Positions 18,812-26,609 of a stretch of 33,057 nt of DNA are shown here, piece after piece; the stretch's first letter is position 1, and each line of letters opens with the position of its first letter. The DNA lies in contig JAXIUW010077783.1 in the NCBI GenBank assembly GCA_035591015.1, positions 1 through 33,057 of the forward strand, read 5' to 3'. The stretch comes from Cephalothrix simula. Its lineage: Eukaryota; Nemertea; Palaeonemertea; Archinemertea; Cephalotrichidae. The notes below the pieces were generated by a model, which ran no database searches, had not been told where the DNA came from, and saw only the letters and a list, made by a program, of their open reading frames with translations. A program made the position numbers and the translations under genes.

Positions 18812-20068
18812 ATGGAGACGGCGACGACACTTTGTATAAATAGTCAGTTTAAACACAGGGTGATTACGGCGAATAATGGTCGATTGTTCACGGTACACAA
18901 TAATGCTTCTCTCACACGTATTTCATGGTCAACTGATTTAGAGCTTGCGGAGAAATTTGGGCTTACAATTGTTATGAATGCACAAACACTGGCAATTACA
19001 TACGGTTTTCAAGTCGGTGATATAACCAAAGATCTCTTAACCGTACCTAGTGTATGTAACTCGAAGATCTTAGTGTGTCTGGATAGAAAACCTATATTTA
19101 ACCATGTTCCATTTCCGGACTCGCCGCTGTTGGCTTTTTACAACAACTCCAACAACGAAATGGTCCGTATGGACCAACCGCATCAATCCTTATATAATCT
19201 GGTGAATTGCCTGCAATTGGATAATGTAAAAATTGCAAAACCCTATATTTCACAACAAATGCAACAAACGCACAGAAAAAAAATATCGGACACGCCCCTT
19301 TTTCTGTGTAAAAATTTGGAGCTGAAAACCATTGACCAATGTCTACACGAACAAGGCCAAGAATACGATGAAGAGACAACTCCCAAGCTGATTTTAATTA
19401 AAGGCCACACTTTTCTCTCACTTACACTGGACCCTACCGGTCAAAAATACGACACGTACATCTTAACGATATGGAAGTACGATTCAGAGAACAAAATGGA
19501 TGCAAATGGCTACACTGTAAGAAAACTACCATTAGGTGGTAAAAATGTGGAAACTGGGAGTACAATTACGTCTGCGGTTTATTCGAATGCGAATGACAAT
19601 TCACTGCTAATTAATTTCTACAATTCTGACAGTGGAAATTCGTGGGAATTGGAATACTGTATTTCTTCAAGGAAAATATTAGCCTGTAATCAGGCTACAC
19701 TGCGGTATACGTGGATTGAAAAATTCCACGACTACGAAAAAGACAGCAATTCGATAATAACCCAGCAGTTTGAATACATACCCAAAATAAGAGAGTGGAT
19801 TCTGCGATCTATGTCAAAAAATAGTACCGAACCGAATACACAATTTATAACAGAGTCAATTTTGGCTATACCAGATTCAGTGTACTTTAATCTTGACACA
19901 TCACCAGCGATAAGACCAAGTTTCTTCAATTATTCTTTTGCCGCCAATAGTGGACAGCAAAAAAACTACCGCCAAACAGTAAAAAAGAAGTCTGTCTTCG
20001 GTAGCTCACGTCAGAGAAGGGGACTTAGGCCAAAATCTCCACCACCATCTAGCGAAAACGGCGACTAA
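18812..20068 (+). CDS. Unrecognised beta-rich protein, 418 aa
   Basis: The ATG at 18812 is used; the in-frame GTG at 18788 would run into the divergent gene. The sequence alternates short hydrophobic and polar stretches, suggesting a mainly beta fold, with no signal or membrane helix. The last 50 residues are basic and Ser/Pro-rich (KKKSVFGSSRQRRG), like a disordered nucleic-acid-binding or nuclear-import tail. The next gene starts only 16 nt after its stop, so the two are probably co-transcribed. Its shared start region with the 420-aa gene suggests co-expression of the pair. The function is not recognised. Confidence 0.8.
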   Translation: METATTLCINSQFKHRVITANNGRLFTVHNNASLTRISWSTDLELAEKFGLTIVMNAQTLAITYGFQVGDITKDLLTVPSVCNSKILVCLDRKPIFNHVPFPDSPLLAFYNNSNNEMVRMDQPHQSLYNLVNCLQLDNVKIAKPYISQQMQQTHRKKISDTPLFLCKNLELKTIDQCLHEQGQEYDEETTPKLILIKGHTFLSLTLDPTGQKYDTYILTIWKYDSENKMDANGYTVRKLPLGGKNVETGSTITSAVYSNANDNSLLINFYNSDSGNSWELEYCISSRKILACNQATLRYTWIEKFHDYEKDSNSIITQQFEYIPKIREWILRSMSKNSTEPNTQFITESILAIPDSVYFNLDTSPAIRPSFFNYSFAANSGQQKNYRQTVKKKSVFGSSRQRRGLRPKSPPPSSENGD

Positions 20069-20084
20069 CAAAATTCATCCAATC

Positions 20085-20648
20085 ATGTCAGCATCATCCG
20101 TTGCAGTAAATGCATTTACATCATCTGCGTCAACTACAGCTCAGTTGGAGGATGAAATAGGAGAACACGAAATGACCAGGGCGGTTTGTCTAAGTGCTTC
20201 ACAAAATATACGAACATCAGCGGCTGCGTGTCAAACTTCATCGCTTGTAGACGATGTTGGAATGAGACATACGCTAAAATCTCTGGAAAATATCGCAAAC
20301 GACCAGAAAAAATGTCTCAGACACAAGAAAAAATTCCATAAAATTAATAACCAACTCACAGCTGATAATCTACGGGTAATTCAGGGTATACATACCGTAC
20401 AGAACCTTAAAAGAGCTGCGTATTTCGGTGAAAAGGTGAAAGGTATCTGTGACTTTGAAAATGATACGGATGAAATTGCCGAAAAGTTTGAAGACTACAG
20501 AAGATACGTCTCAGACGCTAAACACGTCACAAAAGAGGCCGCAAATACTATCATACTGCCTGGAGACGACACAGACAGCGACTCTGACTCTTCTGATTAC
20601 GAACAACTTACAAACTATCCGAAATTTACACTGAAATCGAAAAAATAA
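20085..20648 (+). CDS. Small helical acidic-tailed protein, 187 aa
   Basis: The N-terminal 50 residues are Ser/Ala-rich. The middle is helical with basic clusters (KKCLRHKKKFHK). The C-terminal region has an Asp/Ser run (DDTDSDSDSSDYE), a good casein-kinase-2-type target, and a lysine-rich end. No signal or membrane segment is seen. The family is not recognised. It starts 16 nt after the 418-aa gene and ends at an AATAAA (20644-20649) directly before boundary element D, which fits a two-gene transcription unit ending there. Confidence 0.7.
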   Translation: MSASSVAVNAFTSSASTTAQLEDEIGEHEMTRAVCLSASQNIRTSAAACQTSSLVDDVGMRHTLKSLENIANDQKKCLRHKKKFHKINNQLTADNLRVIQGIHTVQNLKRAAYFGEKVKGICDFENDTDEIAEKFEDYRRYVSDAKHVTKEAANTIILPGDDTDSDSDSSDYEQLTNYPKFTLKSKK

Positions 20649-20660
20649 AAAAATGACCTT

Positions 20661-20745
20661 TGAACAGGAAGTTAGAAATTTATCTCGAAAATTTTCTAAG
20701 TCCAACACTTCCTGTTCAAAATATCGTTCCCGAAGAGGAAGTTAA
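20661..20745 (-). repeat. Intergenic boundary element, copy D
   Basis: Read on the minus strand: AACTTCCTCTTC, then GAACAGGAAGTGTTGGACTT, then AGAAAATTTTCGAG, and finally an inverted AACTTCCTGTTC. The outer GAACAGGAAGT sites form inverted arms that could fold into a stem. It separates the convergent 187-aa and secreted-protein genes. Confidence 0.85.
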
Positions 20746-20849
20746 ATATCAATATCGTATTTTCATTAAAAATGATTTTATTTCAAGTTAAAGGTACAAA
20801 AATGATAATAAATGTTTTCATATTACAAAAATTTGTGTTTTTGTTTTTA

Positions 20850-21107
20850 TTATCCTGATGGCGAAGATCTCTCAGGGTTTCTCGGATAAGGACGATCAGC
20901 CGGTAAGGGGTTTGGTGCGTTAGCTTGATCAATTGGTTTAGGGTTTCTGAAGACCGCACGTCTCAGTCGCAGGTGGTGTCTTACTTTTTTGTTACCAAAC
21001 CAACATTTAGCAATACAGTGACCTGTGAACTTAACATAATGTGAATCCAAAATCCATGCATTATCGGCAAAACAGAAAGATGCATTGTCCTGAACCGCAC
21101 ATTTCAA
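20850..21107 (-). pseudogene. Displaced C-terminal frame of the secreted-protein gene
   Basis: This frame has no ATG start. It opens just where the 302-aa frame closes and encodes about 85 protein-like residues with several Cys (DNASFCF, GHCIAKCW) and a Pro-rich end. Both frames read Ser-His-Thr across a CACACACA run at about 21109-21120, which suggests a repeat-length change that displaced the last part of one longer protein. An AATAAA on this strand overlaps its stop codon, so the mRNA end fits this frame. It could also be an unused frame. Confidence 0.45.
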
Positions 21108-22012
21108 CGGTGTGTGTGAGATACCCTAACAGCATTTTCAGGCACAAAACCAACCAAATTTGCTAATGCTGGGTCCACAGAAGAAGAAGTGTTGTCCATA
21201 GAATTGTTGTAATCCACACTTACTATATTCACCGCATTCGGGTCAAAGTTTTCTTCCTTGTACTGTTCCATTTCAACATTAATCTGAAACCTACATTTTT
21301 GTGGACCGCAATTTTGCCCAGACCTAACACTACACCTCAGAGCATAGGTTGAGTGAATATCTGAGCCTCTCTTGTAGAAATAAGGATCGCCAGCACCAAA
21401 TTTCATATTCTGTTCAGTACAAGTATCATTCAAAATACTTATAAACTTGTCCTTTATCTCAGCTTGTTGCATTGTAAGATCATCAAACGGTTCATCGGTC
21501 AATGGTGTTTCACACTTAACCTGTACAACTCTCGTGTAGTTATCGGCATCTATCGCCAAACCGTAAGGATGTCTAATCCATACTTCTTCATAGACACATC
21601 CTTGTGTTTTTGCAAAAACAGTAGGTGGAACAGGGCCATCGGGTATCAATAAGGCATGCAAAGTCACGCTCTCAAGATTCAGATTCAACACGTGTAAAAT
21701 TTCTTGTTCCTCGTGGTTATTCAATGAGCAGAAAATTTTCGCTGAACTCCTCCCAACACTGTAGTCTCTTTCGATTTGTAGTGACCACGATTTCGCATAA
21801 GCATTCACAGAAATTTCATCGATAACTTCCACAACACGACCACGTCTTCTTCGCTTATTGTTTTTCCACTTCCTTCCTTGTTTATTCCTACCACCGCTGC
21901 TACTGTCAACTTTTTCAATCGAAATGGGAACAGGCGAGGTTGGTATATCCCGCCCATTCGTAACAACTACACCAACAATCATCAAACACAAAACAACCAA
22001 AAGCAACTTCAT
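21104..22012 (-). CDS. Secreted Cys-containing protein, 302 aa
   Basis: A clear signal peptide (MKLLLVVLCLMIVGVVVTNG) is followed by a Gly/Lys/Arg-rich segment with a polybasic site (KRRRRGR, about residues 53-59) that could be cut by furin-like enzymes. The rest is a secreted domain with about eight Cys (for example TQGCVYEEVW, VQVKCETP, GQNCGPQKC) and N-glycosylation sites. No membrane helix is present, so the protein is probably released from infected cells. The family is not recognised; a cystine-rich cytokine-like fold crossed my mind but is unsupported. A TATA box lies 46 nt upstream. The gene may continue in another frame after 21104. Confidence 0.7.
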   Translation of the reverse strand: MKLLLVVLCLMIVGVVVTNGRDIPTSPVPISIEKVDSSSGGRNKQGRKWKNNKRRRRGRVVEVIDEISVNAYAKSWSLQIERDYSVGRSSAKIFCSLNNHEEQEILHVLNLNLESVTLHALLIPDGPVPPTVFAKTQGCVYEEVWIRHPYGLAIDADNYTRVVQVKCETPLTDEPFDDLTMQQAEIKDKFISILNDTCTEQNMKFGAGDPYFYKRGSDIHSTYALRCSVRSGQNCGPQKCRFQINVEMEQYKEENFDPNAVNIVSVDYNNSMDNTSSSVDPALANLVGFVPENAVRVSHTHR

Positions 22013-22057
22013 TGTGTGGCTGTGTCAGACGCAGAAGTGATTAACAATTTGCCACGC

Positions 22058-22065
22058 TTTATATA
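22058..22065 (-). promoter_or_regulatory. TATA box of the secreted-protein gene
   Basis: On the minus strand TATATAAA lies 46 nt before the ATG at 22012, in the 87-nt gap to the upstream 196-aa gene. Confidence 0.5.
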
Positions 22066-22099
22066 CAAAAAATTTGTTAGAAAAGTTACAAAATGGATT

Positions 22100-22690
22100 T
22101 TACGCAAAAATATCACTAGCGCTTCCTCTATCATCCTCATCAACCTCCGGATCATCACTTGTGATCGCAAAAAGCGGCATAGGCAGATTAATGTACCTTG
22201 ATCGAATTTTCACGTACTCGTTTATAACATCTATTGCATCTTTCAAGTCATCCGGCTCAATTTCTACGTCATTGTGAACATACCACAAATCACACAGAAA
22301 TATCATTATCGCATCGCGTACAGGTTTTAAATTTTCATAGCCCATTTGCGTAATAACATACGGTACAAGGTCACTGTCTGGATAATAAGCCAAATTTTTA
22401 AAAAGCGCTTCTATAATGAAAGTTGAAGCTAATTTGCTCTCTTCGGTGTCGGTCTGATCCCAATTTCGCTTTGTTACCGCACGGCCTATCATATGAATCA
22501 AAGTCTGAAAAACTTTCAAGTCATGGCTTGGTTCCCTTTGCGTTATCTCTTCAAATTCTGTGGCATTGAGTCGATAGAATTTTCGAGCAACTTGTAAATA
22601 CTTTGCGTCCTGCTCAATGCCAAAGTTTTTGAAATAGTTTACAGCATGGTGATTTCGAAGTTGCCACGACACTTCTGTCATAACATTCAT
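22100..22690 (-). CDS. Small helical acidic protein, 196 aa
   Basis: The ATG at 22690 is used because the triplet six bases upstream is TTG. The sequence is almost entirely amphipathic helix, with an Asp/Glu-rich C-terminal tail (DDPEVDEDD). No signal, membrane helix or metal motif is seen. The size and all-helical look would fit small regulatory proteins, such as apoptosis modulators, but no BH or death-domain signature is recognisable. A TATA box lies about 90 nt upstream, and the degenerate boundary element H sits between them. Confidence 0.7.
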   Translation of the reverse strand: MNVMTEVSWQLRNHHAVNYFKNFGIEQDAKYLQVARKFYRLNATEFEEITQREPSHDLKVFQTLIHMIGRAVTKRNWDQTDTEESKLASTFIIEALFKNLAYYPDSDLVPYVITQMGYENLKPVRDAIMIFLCDLWYVHNDVEIEPDDLKDAIDVINEYVKIRSRYINLPMPLFAITSDDPEVDEDDRGSASDIFA

Positions 22691-22705
22691 TTCCAAAGTG
22701 TAAAC

Positions 22706-22731
22706 TTTCTCTAAGTCCCAACTTCCGCATT
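22706..22731 (-). repeat. Degenerate boundary element, copy H
   Basis: On the minus strand this reads GCGGAAGTTGGGACTTAGAG, a shortened version of the GGAAGTGTTGGACTTAGAAA core. With copy E (opposite orientation) it brackets the Rep-bearing segment. Confidence 0.5.
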
Positions 22732-22744
22732 GAATGTTAACTGA

Positions 22745-22870
22745 ACAAATGTGGACTTATTTCGTCGTAACACTCAAGTTTATAAAGATACGATCGAAGC
22801 TACCTCGTCTGATGCTGAGACTATACATATTGAAGACCTAGAAATAAGAAGTCAAGAAACATTATTTTAA
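22745..22870 (+). other. Open fragment convergent to Rep (possible CRESS capsid gene remnant)
   Basis: A 41-codon frame without an in-frame ATG at its beginning runs from just after a stop codon to TAA at 22870. It reads as protein-like, acidic sequence (DTIEATSSDAETIHIEDLEI). It ends 26 nt from the end of Rep on the opposite strand. Ambisense CRESS-DNA viruses have capsid and Rep genes that end tail-to-tail, so this may be the last part of a captured capsid gene. It is short, and chance is possible. Confidence 0.2.
22779..22784 (-). promoter_or_regulatory. TATA box of the 196-aa gene
   Basis: TATAAA on the minus strand, about 90 nt before the ATG at 22690. Confidence 0.35.
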
Positions 22871-22896
22871 AAATTTTGTAATTTTATTATTTTATT

Positions 22897-23797
22897 TTAA
22901 AATACATTATTATCAACATCAATGAAAATTTCGTTCCATCTGTCTAAACTTAATTTGTTGTAATTTGGTTTTTGATTTGCGAATACGATTAAACACGGTG
23001 GTGGGAATGTCTTTACACATCTCTTGTATTTAGGCGAGAATATTCGTCCATTTTTGATGTTTTCAATCACTTCATAATTAATATGATCTTGGCTTGTTCT
23101 GGACAAGTCGAATATTACAACTTTTTCGTAGTTGTAGACGTACGCGACATCCGAACTTTTTCCGTTGTTTACAACCATAGCTCCGTAATTCGCAGCTAAA
23201 TAATTCGCCATGAATGTTTTTCCTACGTTGCCGATCTCTTCCCACACCCAATTGACCTTACGGTCTACGATGTAGTTTTTTACTATATCTTCGATGTTTT
23301 TTTGCCACTTTTTTAGTTGAACAATTTCGTATTTTTTTTGTAATTCTTTTTTTTGCTCTATTTTTCTAATTTCTTCTGCTGTTTCATGTACTTTTTTTTG
23401 CGTTTCGTATGTATAAATCTTCGTATTTCGTTGCTAGTTCTTTCGTGTCTTTTCCGGCCAATATGTCTTTCGTTATATCCCATAAATTTTGTTTGCTTTG
23501 AATGGAAATTTCTCCTTTTTGGAATATATTTCCATCTTTTTCGCAGTATTTTTTATTATCCGCTGGTTTACCACGGGCTTTTTCGATGTGACAATTTATA
23601 CCGATTTTCTGTTTTACTTGGTTAAATCGTATTCTGTTTTTAAACTGAACGTATCCTTGTAGATGCGCCGTACCTTTTTCGCCGATTTCTCTGCCGTATA
23701 TTAGATAATTAACGTCTAATTGTTGTATTCGCTGTTCATCTTCATCTTTGTAATTATTCAAAGTGAAACACCAATTTGTAGCTGCACCGTTTGCCAT
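22897..23797 (-). pseudogene. rep: CRESS-DNA virus replication initiator (Rep), frame-broken
   Basis: The first part (ATG at 23797) holds the HUH endonuclease domain: motif I FTLNNY (residues 11-16), motif II HLQGYVQF (45-52) and motif III YCEK with the expected nicking Tyr at residue 84. The frame closes at 23384. The second part lies in another frame and holds the superfamily 3 helicase: Walker A GNVGKT, Walker B VVIFDL and motif C VFANQ. The break is at a run of eight T at 23392-23399. The total span of about 900 nt fits a full-length circovirus-like Rep of about 300 aa, so nothing else appears missing. Known Reps start rolling-circle replication of small circular ssDNA genomes. Here the gene looks captured. 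AATAAA signals lie just past its end (22883-22896) and a TATAAAC just before its start (23813-23819). Confidence 0.9.
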
Positions 23798-23801
23798 TTT
23801 A

Positions 23802-23926
23802 TCTAACTTCCTGTTTATACCAAAATTTTACACATTTTAAAATTTGGTATTTGAACAGGAAGTTAGGAAAAATGTTTACAAACAGGAAGTCGGAACAAAT
23901 TCGGACTTAGAAAATTTTCGACAAAA
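23802..23926 (+). repeat. Intergenic boundary element, copy E, with long inverted repeat
   Basis: An imperfect palindrome with arms of about 27 nt (23804-23830 and 23836-23865; each arm begins TAACTTCCTGTT from outside) surrounds a loop of about 6 nt. It is followed by AAACAGGAAGT and CGGACTTAGAAAATTTTCG. The palindrome starts 7 nt upstream of the Rep start codon. No NANTATTAC nonanucleotide of CRESS origins is seen in the loop on either strand. Confidence 0.8.
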
Positions 23927-23953
23927 AATTACAAGTATCAAAATTTTACAAAA

Positions 23954-26182
23954 TCAGTCATCGGCTTCGCTTTCACTGCCACTGCTACTGCTACTGCTAC
24001 TACTGCTACTTTTAGTCCTTTTCTTCACAACAGGGGTAGCAACAGTCTTGTTTTTAGTTTTTTTAGGAGTTTTGTCATTTTGACTTGCATCAGATGAGGA
24101 ACTTATGGTTAAATCTTCCTCTACCTCTTTTTTAAGTTCAGATTCAGCCTTTTCATCAGATTCTTTACTTTCCACGTCGTCCTGCTCAGATTTCTTATCC
24201 TCGGTCTCTTGTTCTTCATTGTCCATTTTTTCTCCTTCAGTAGTAGATTGAGTCTCTTCGGTCCCTTCGTCAGTAGGCACCTTTTCTGCGTCACTTTTAA
24301 CATCGGCAATTGTAATTTGTTCTTCGTTTTCGTATGCAATAACACGAGAATCAGAAAATACAAAATCACGAAATTCGTTATAATTCGTGAATTCGCGTGA
24401 TTCGTCACGAATCATTGTCTGCGAATTGCCAGCACCGATATTATAGGCAATTGTATAAATATGTTGAGGTGTTAGATATCTCTTGTAGAGTAATGTGCAT
24501 TTTGCGTTGATTAACTTAACTTTCGCCATTATCGCATCTCTCATTTCGTGGATATCTTGCTCTACGAAGAAAATAGCAACTATCGGTGCATTGACATTTC
24601 CTCCTGGAGCATTACGTTTCGCTGGGATAGCTTTTATTTTCCCTTCGCTGACTTTGAACTTTTTAACAATAAAATTTTCGCTGGCTTCCATATAAGGGAA
24701 AAAATTATCGAGGAGAGTGTTTTCTGTGGCGTCTTGTCCCTCTTTCAACTCGAAAAATATCGATCCGCTGTTTTCGTTCTTAGTTTCCTTAAGGGCACGA
24801 ATAACTTGCTTTTGGACAAAACCCTTGATAAGCACCGAGGAATCAGTAGCGGTAGCTTGTGTTTTTTTAACCGCCGCTGTGGATGTTGATGGTTTGGGTT
24901 TTGAAGTTTTTGGCGCAGGTTTTGATGCCATAGCTGCAGGTGCCTTTTTTGTAGACGTGTTCACCTTTTTAGATGCAACAGCAATTTTACCAGTCTTTTT
25001 CACATCTTTTGTAGTCGATCTTGAAGCTGATGGAGGAGGAGTGGGTGACATTGGAGATGGTGATCTGGCTTTTTTCATTTTTTTTGGTGGTGGAGCATCG
25101 TCACTTTCGCTGTCACTATCGCTAAGAGTTGTTGTTGTTTGTGCTGGTGATGGGTGATTAGTTTTTTTCGTAGATTGCTTATTGTTTGATTTTTTCTTGT
25201 CAATTTTAACAAGTGATTTATTATCATCGCTGTCAGAGAGAATTGTCACATCTTGTTCCTTTACCGTTGCTGTCGATTCCATTTTAGATGCAGATTCAGC
25301 TTCATTTTCATCTTCGCTGTCTGCGTAGATTGGTGGAGGCGATTTTTTGCCCTTTTTCTTAGGTGCTGCAGATTTGTCTTTTTTGGATGCTGTTGTTGAC
25401 TTTTTCTTGGTCTCTTGGGGCTTCACTGATTTTTTATCATTTTTTTTACCACCTTTCTTTGGACTAAAGGGTTTTTTAAATTTTACTTTGTTTTCCTTAT
25501 CCGACTCGTTGAATATTTCATCATCTTGACTCTCCAAGTCGGATTCGTGAAAATCACTCCCACTTCCAGTCTCTTCAGCAGTGGCTTCATTTTCGCACTC
25601 GCTGTCACTTGAATCTCCGCTGTCTGAGGTACTAACGCGCCTACGTTTGGATTTTTTGGATGATTTTTTACTAGATTTTGACTTCTTGGTGGATGCCGAT
25701 TTCTTTGACTTTGCCTTTTTCTTATCTTCCTTTGCTTGGTTTCGCCGATCACTTCTCGATTTACGATCCTTTACTTGTCTTTCATTTCTCCCATTTTTCC
25801 GACTTGCAGCCAATTCCCTGAGACGATTTTCTTTAGTACGCTTTAGTGTTTTCTCGGCTTTTTCTATCTCACAGTATTCTTCATCACTGCCACTACTACT
25901 GCTATCGTCGATGCTGTCACAACTGCTGCTGTTTTGACGCTTGCGTTTTTTCTTCAAATGTTTCATATCATCATGGTGGTATTTGTGTTCAGGAACAACA
26001 AAATCAGAGTCATATTCATCATCAAGCGATTCATCGTCTTCAGATTCGGTCACATCACACCTATCGCCGTTTTTTTCAGCCTCCACTTCACTTTCAGTCA
26101 ATTTGGTTCGTCGTTCGATGTCTGAGTCGTTTTCAACTGACTCGTTTTCAATTAAATCATTTTCAACTACCATTTTAGACAT
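23954..26182 (-). CDS. Ser/Lys/Glu-rich nuclear-type protein with one folded domain, 742 aa
   Basis: The N-terminal 60 residues are acidic. About 75-445 is low complexity: Lys/Ser blocks (KKSKSSKKSSKKSKRRR), acidic Ser-Asp blocks (SDSDSESDD) and Ala/Pro/Lys stretches like histone H1 tails. One folded-looking region lies at about 446-630 (from VLIKGFVQKQVIRAL to ITIADV), with alternating strands and helices. The C-terminus is acidic and ends in a run of about ten Ser before SESEADD. The composition is typical of chromatin- or DNA-associated proteins that are heavily phosphorylated by CK2. A role in genome packaging or transcription is inference. A strong TATA box lies about 155 nt upstream. 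The family is not recognised. Confidence 0.8.
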   Translation of the reverse strand: MSKMVVENDLIENESVENDSDIERRTKLTESEVEAEKNGDRCDVTESEDDESLDDEYDSDFVVPEHKYHHDDMKHLKKKRKRQNSSSCDSIDDSSSSGSDEEYCEIEKAEKTLKRTKENRLRELAASRKNGRNERQVKDRKSRSDRRNQAKEDKKKAKSKKSASTKKSKSSKKSSKKSKRRRVSTSDSGDSSDSECENEATAEETGSGSDFHESDLESQDDEIFNESDKENKVKFKKPFSPKKGGKKNDKKSVKPQETKKKSTTASKKDKSAAPKKKGKKSPPPIYADSEDENEAESASKMESTATVKEQDVTILSDSDDNKSLVKIDKKKSNNKQSTKKTNHPSPAQTTTTLSDSDSESDDAPPPKKMKKARSPSPMSPTPPPSASRSTTKDVKKTGKIAVASKKVNTSTKKAPAAMASKPAPKTSKPKPSTSTAAVKKTQATATDSSVLIKGFVQKQVIRALKETKNENSGSIFFELKEGQDATENTLLDNFFPYMEASENFIVKKFKVSEGKIKAIPAKRNAPGGNVNAPIVAIFFVEQDIHEMRDAIMAKVKLINAKCTLLYKRYLTPQHIYTIAYNIGAGNSQTMIRDESREFTNYNEFRDFVFSDSRVIAYENEEQITIADVKSDAEKVPTDEGTEETQSTTEGEKMDNEEQETEDKKSEQDDVESKESDEKAESELKKEVEEDLTISSSSDASQNDKTPKKTKNKTVATPVVKKRTKSSSSSSSSSSGSESEADD

Positions 26183-26234
26183 ATTTAGAATTGTATGTGT
26201 ATCGCCGTAGAAGTATCACAGAAAAGATCTTGTC

Positions 26235-26258
26235 TAGGTAGGTAGGTAGGTAGGTAGG
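26235..26258. repeat. (TAGG)6 microsatellite
   Basis: Six perfect TAGG units followed by TTAGGTAG. The tract lies between the TATA box and the ATG of the 742-aa gene, so it should be transcribed as CCTA repeats in the mRNA leader. Confidence 0.9.
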
Positions 26259-26334
26259 TTAGGTAGCTCAAGCTTTGCTAACTTGTCCTCGCAGTGGAAT
26301 TCACCAACGTGTCCTCACCGTGCCAAAACACCGC

Positions 26335-26342
26335 CTTTTATA
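26335..26342 (-). promoter_or_regulatory. TATA box of the 742-aa gene
   Basis: The minus strand reads TATAAAAGGCGG, a near-ideal TATA box with its GC-rich flank, about 155 nt before the ATG. Confidence 0.6.
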
Positions 26343-26499
26343 CACCTAAATTTGTTACAAATGTTCCAAATTGTTCAGATCGTACACATAAACTTTCCAC
26401 GCTCAAATATTTATTTTTCAATCCAAAGAGGTTTTAGACAACTCTGACAATATAGAAACACGCACGAAATTCGTCCAATGCGAAAAAATCCAACTTTAA

Positions 26500-26605
26500 C
26501 TTTTTCAAAATTTTTTCGAAAAATATTCTAAGTCCAACACTTCCTGTTCAAGAGCATGTTTTTGAAGAAGAAGTTGCAGAAAATGATCTTCGAAGGGGAA
26601 GTTGG
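26500..26605 (-). repeat. Intergenic boundary element, copy F
   Basis: Read on the minus strand: AACTTCCCCTTCG, AACTTCTTCTTCAAAAACAT, GAACAGGAAGTGTTGGACTT and AGAATATTTTTCGAA. It matches copy C over about 70 nt. Its GGAA side touches the 3' end of the 961-aa gene, opposite to most copies. Confidence 0.85.
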
Positions 26606-26609
26606 AATT

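Larger units (their letters stand above)
26183..26609. other. 427-nt non-coding region
   Basis: This gap between the 742-aa gene start and the 961-aa gene end holds the leader and TATA box of the 742-aa gene, a (TAGG)6 tract, and boundary element F next to the 961-aa gene. I see no convincing small gene in it. Confidence 0.6.

Noticed and set aside
21104-22012. Secreted protein as a viral IL-17-like cytokine
   Set aside because: Spacing of a few Cys and a Ser-Trp motif looked suggestive, but the paired Cys pattern of the family is not met and the second half has no counterpart.
23804-23865. Palindrome as a canonical CRESS origin
   Set aside because: No NANTATTAC-type nonanucleotide in the loop on either strand.
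24717-25157. Plus-strand frames opposite the 742-aa gene
   Set aside because: They mirror Ser/Lys/Asp-rich codons and give Phe/Val/Leu-rich nonsense without a supporting promoter.
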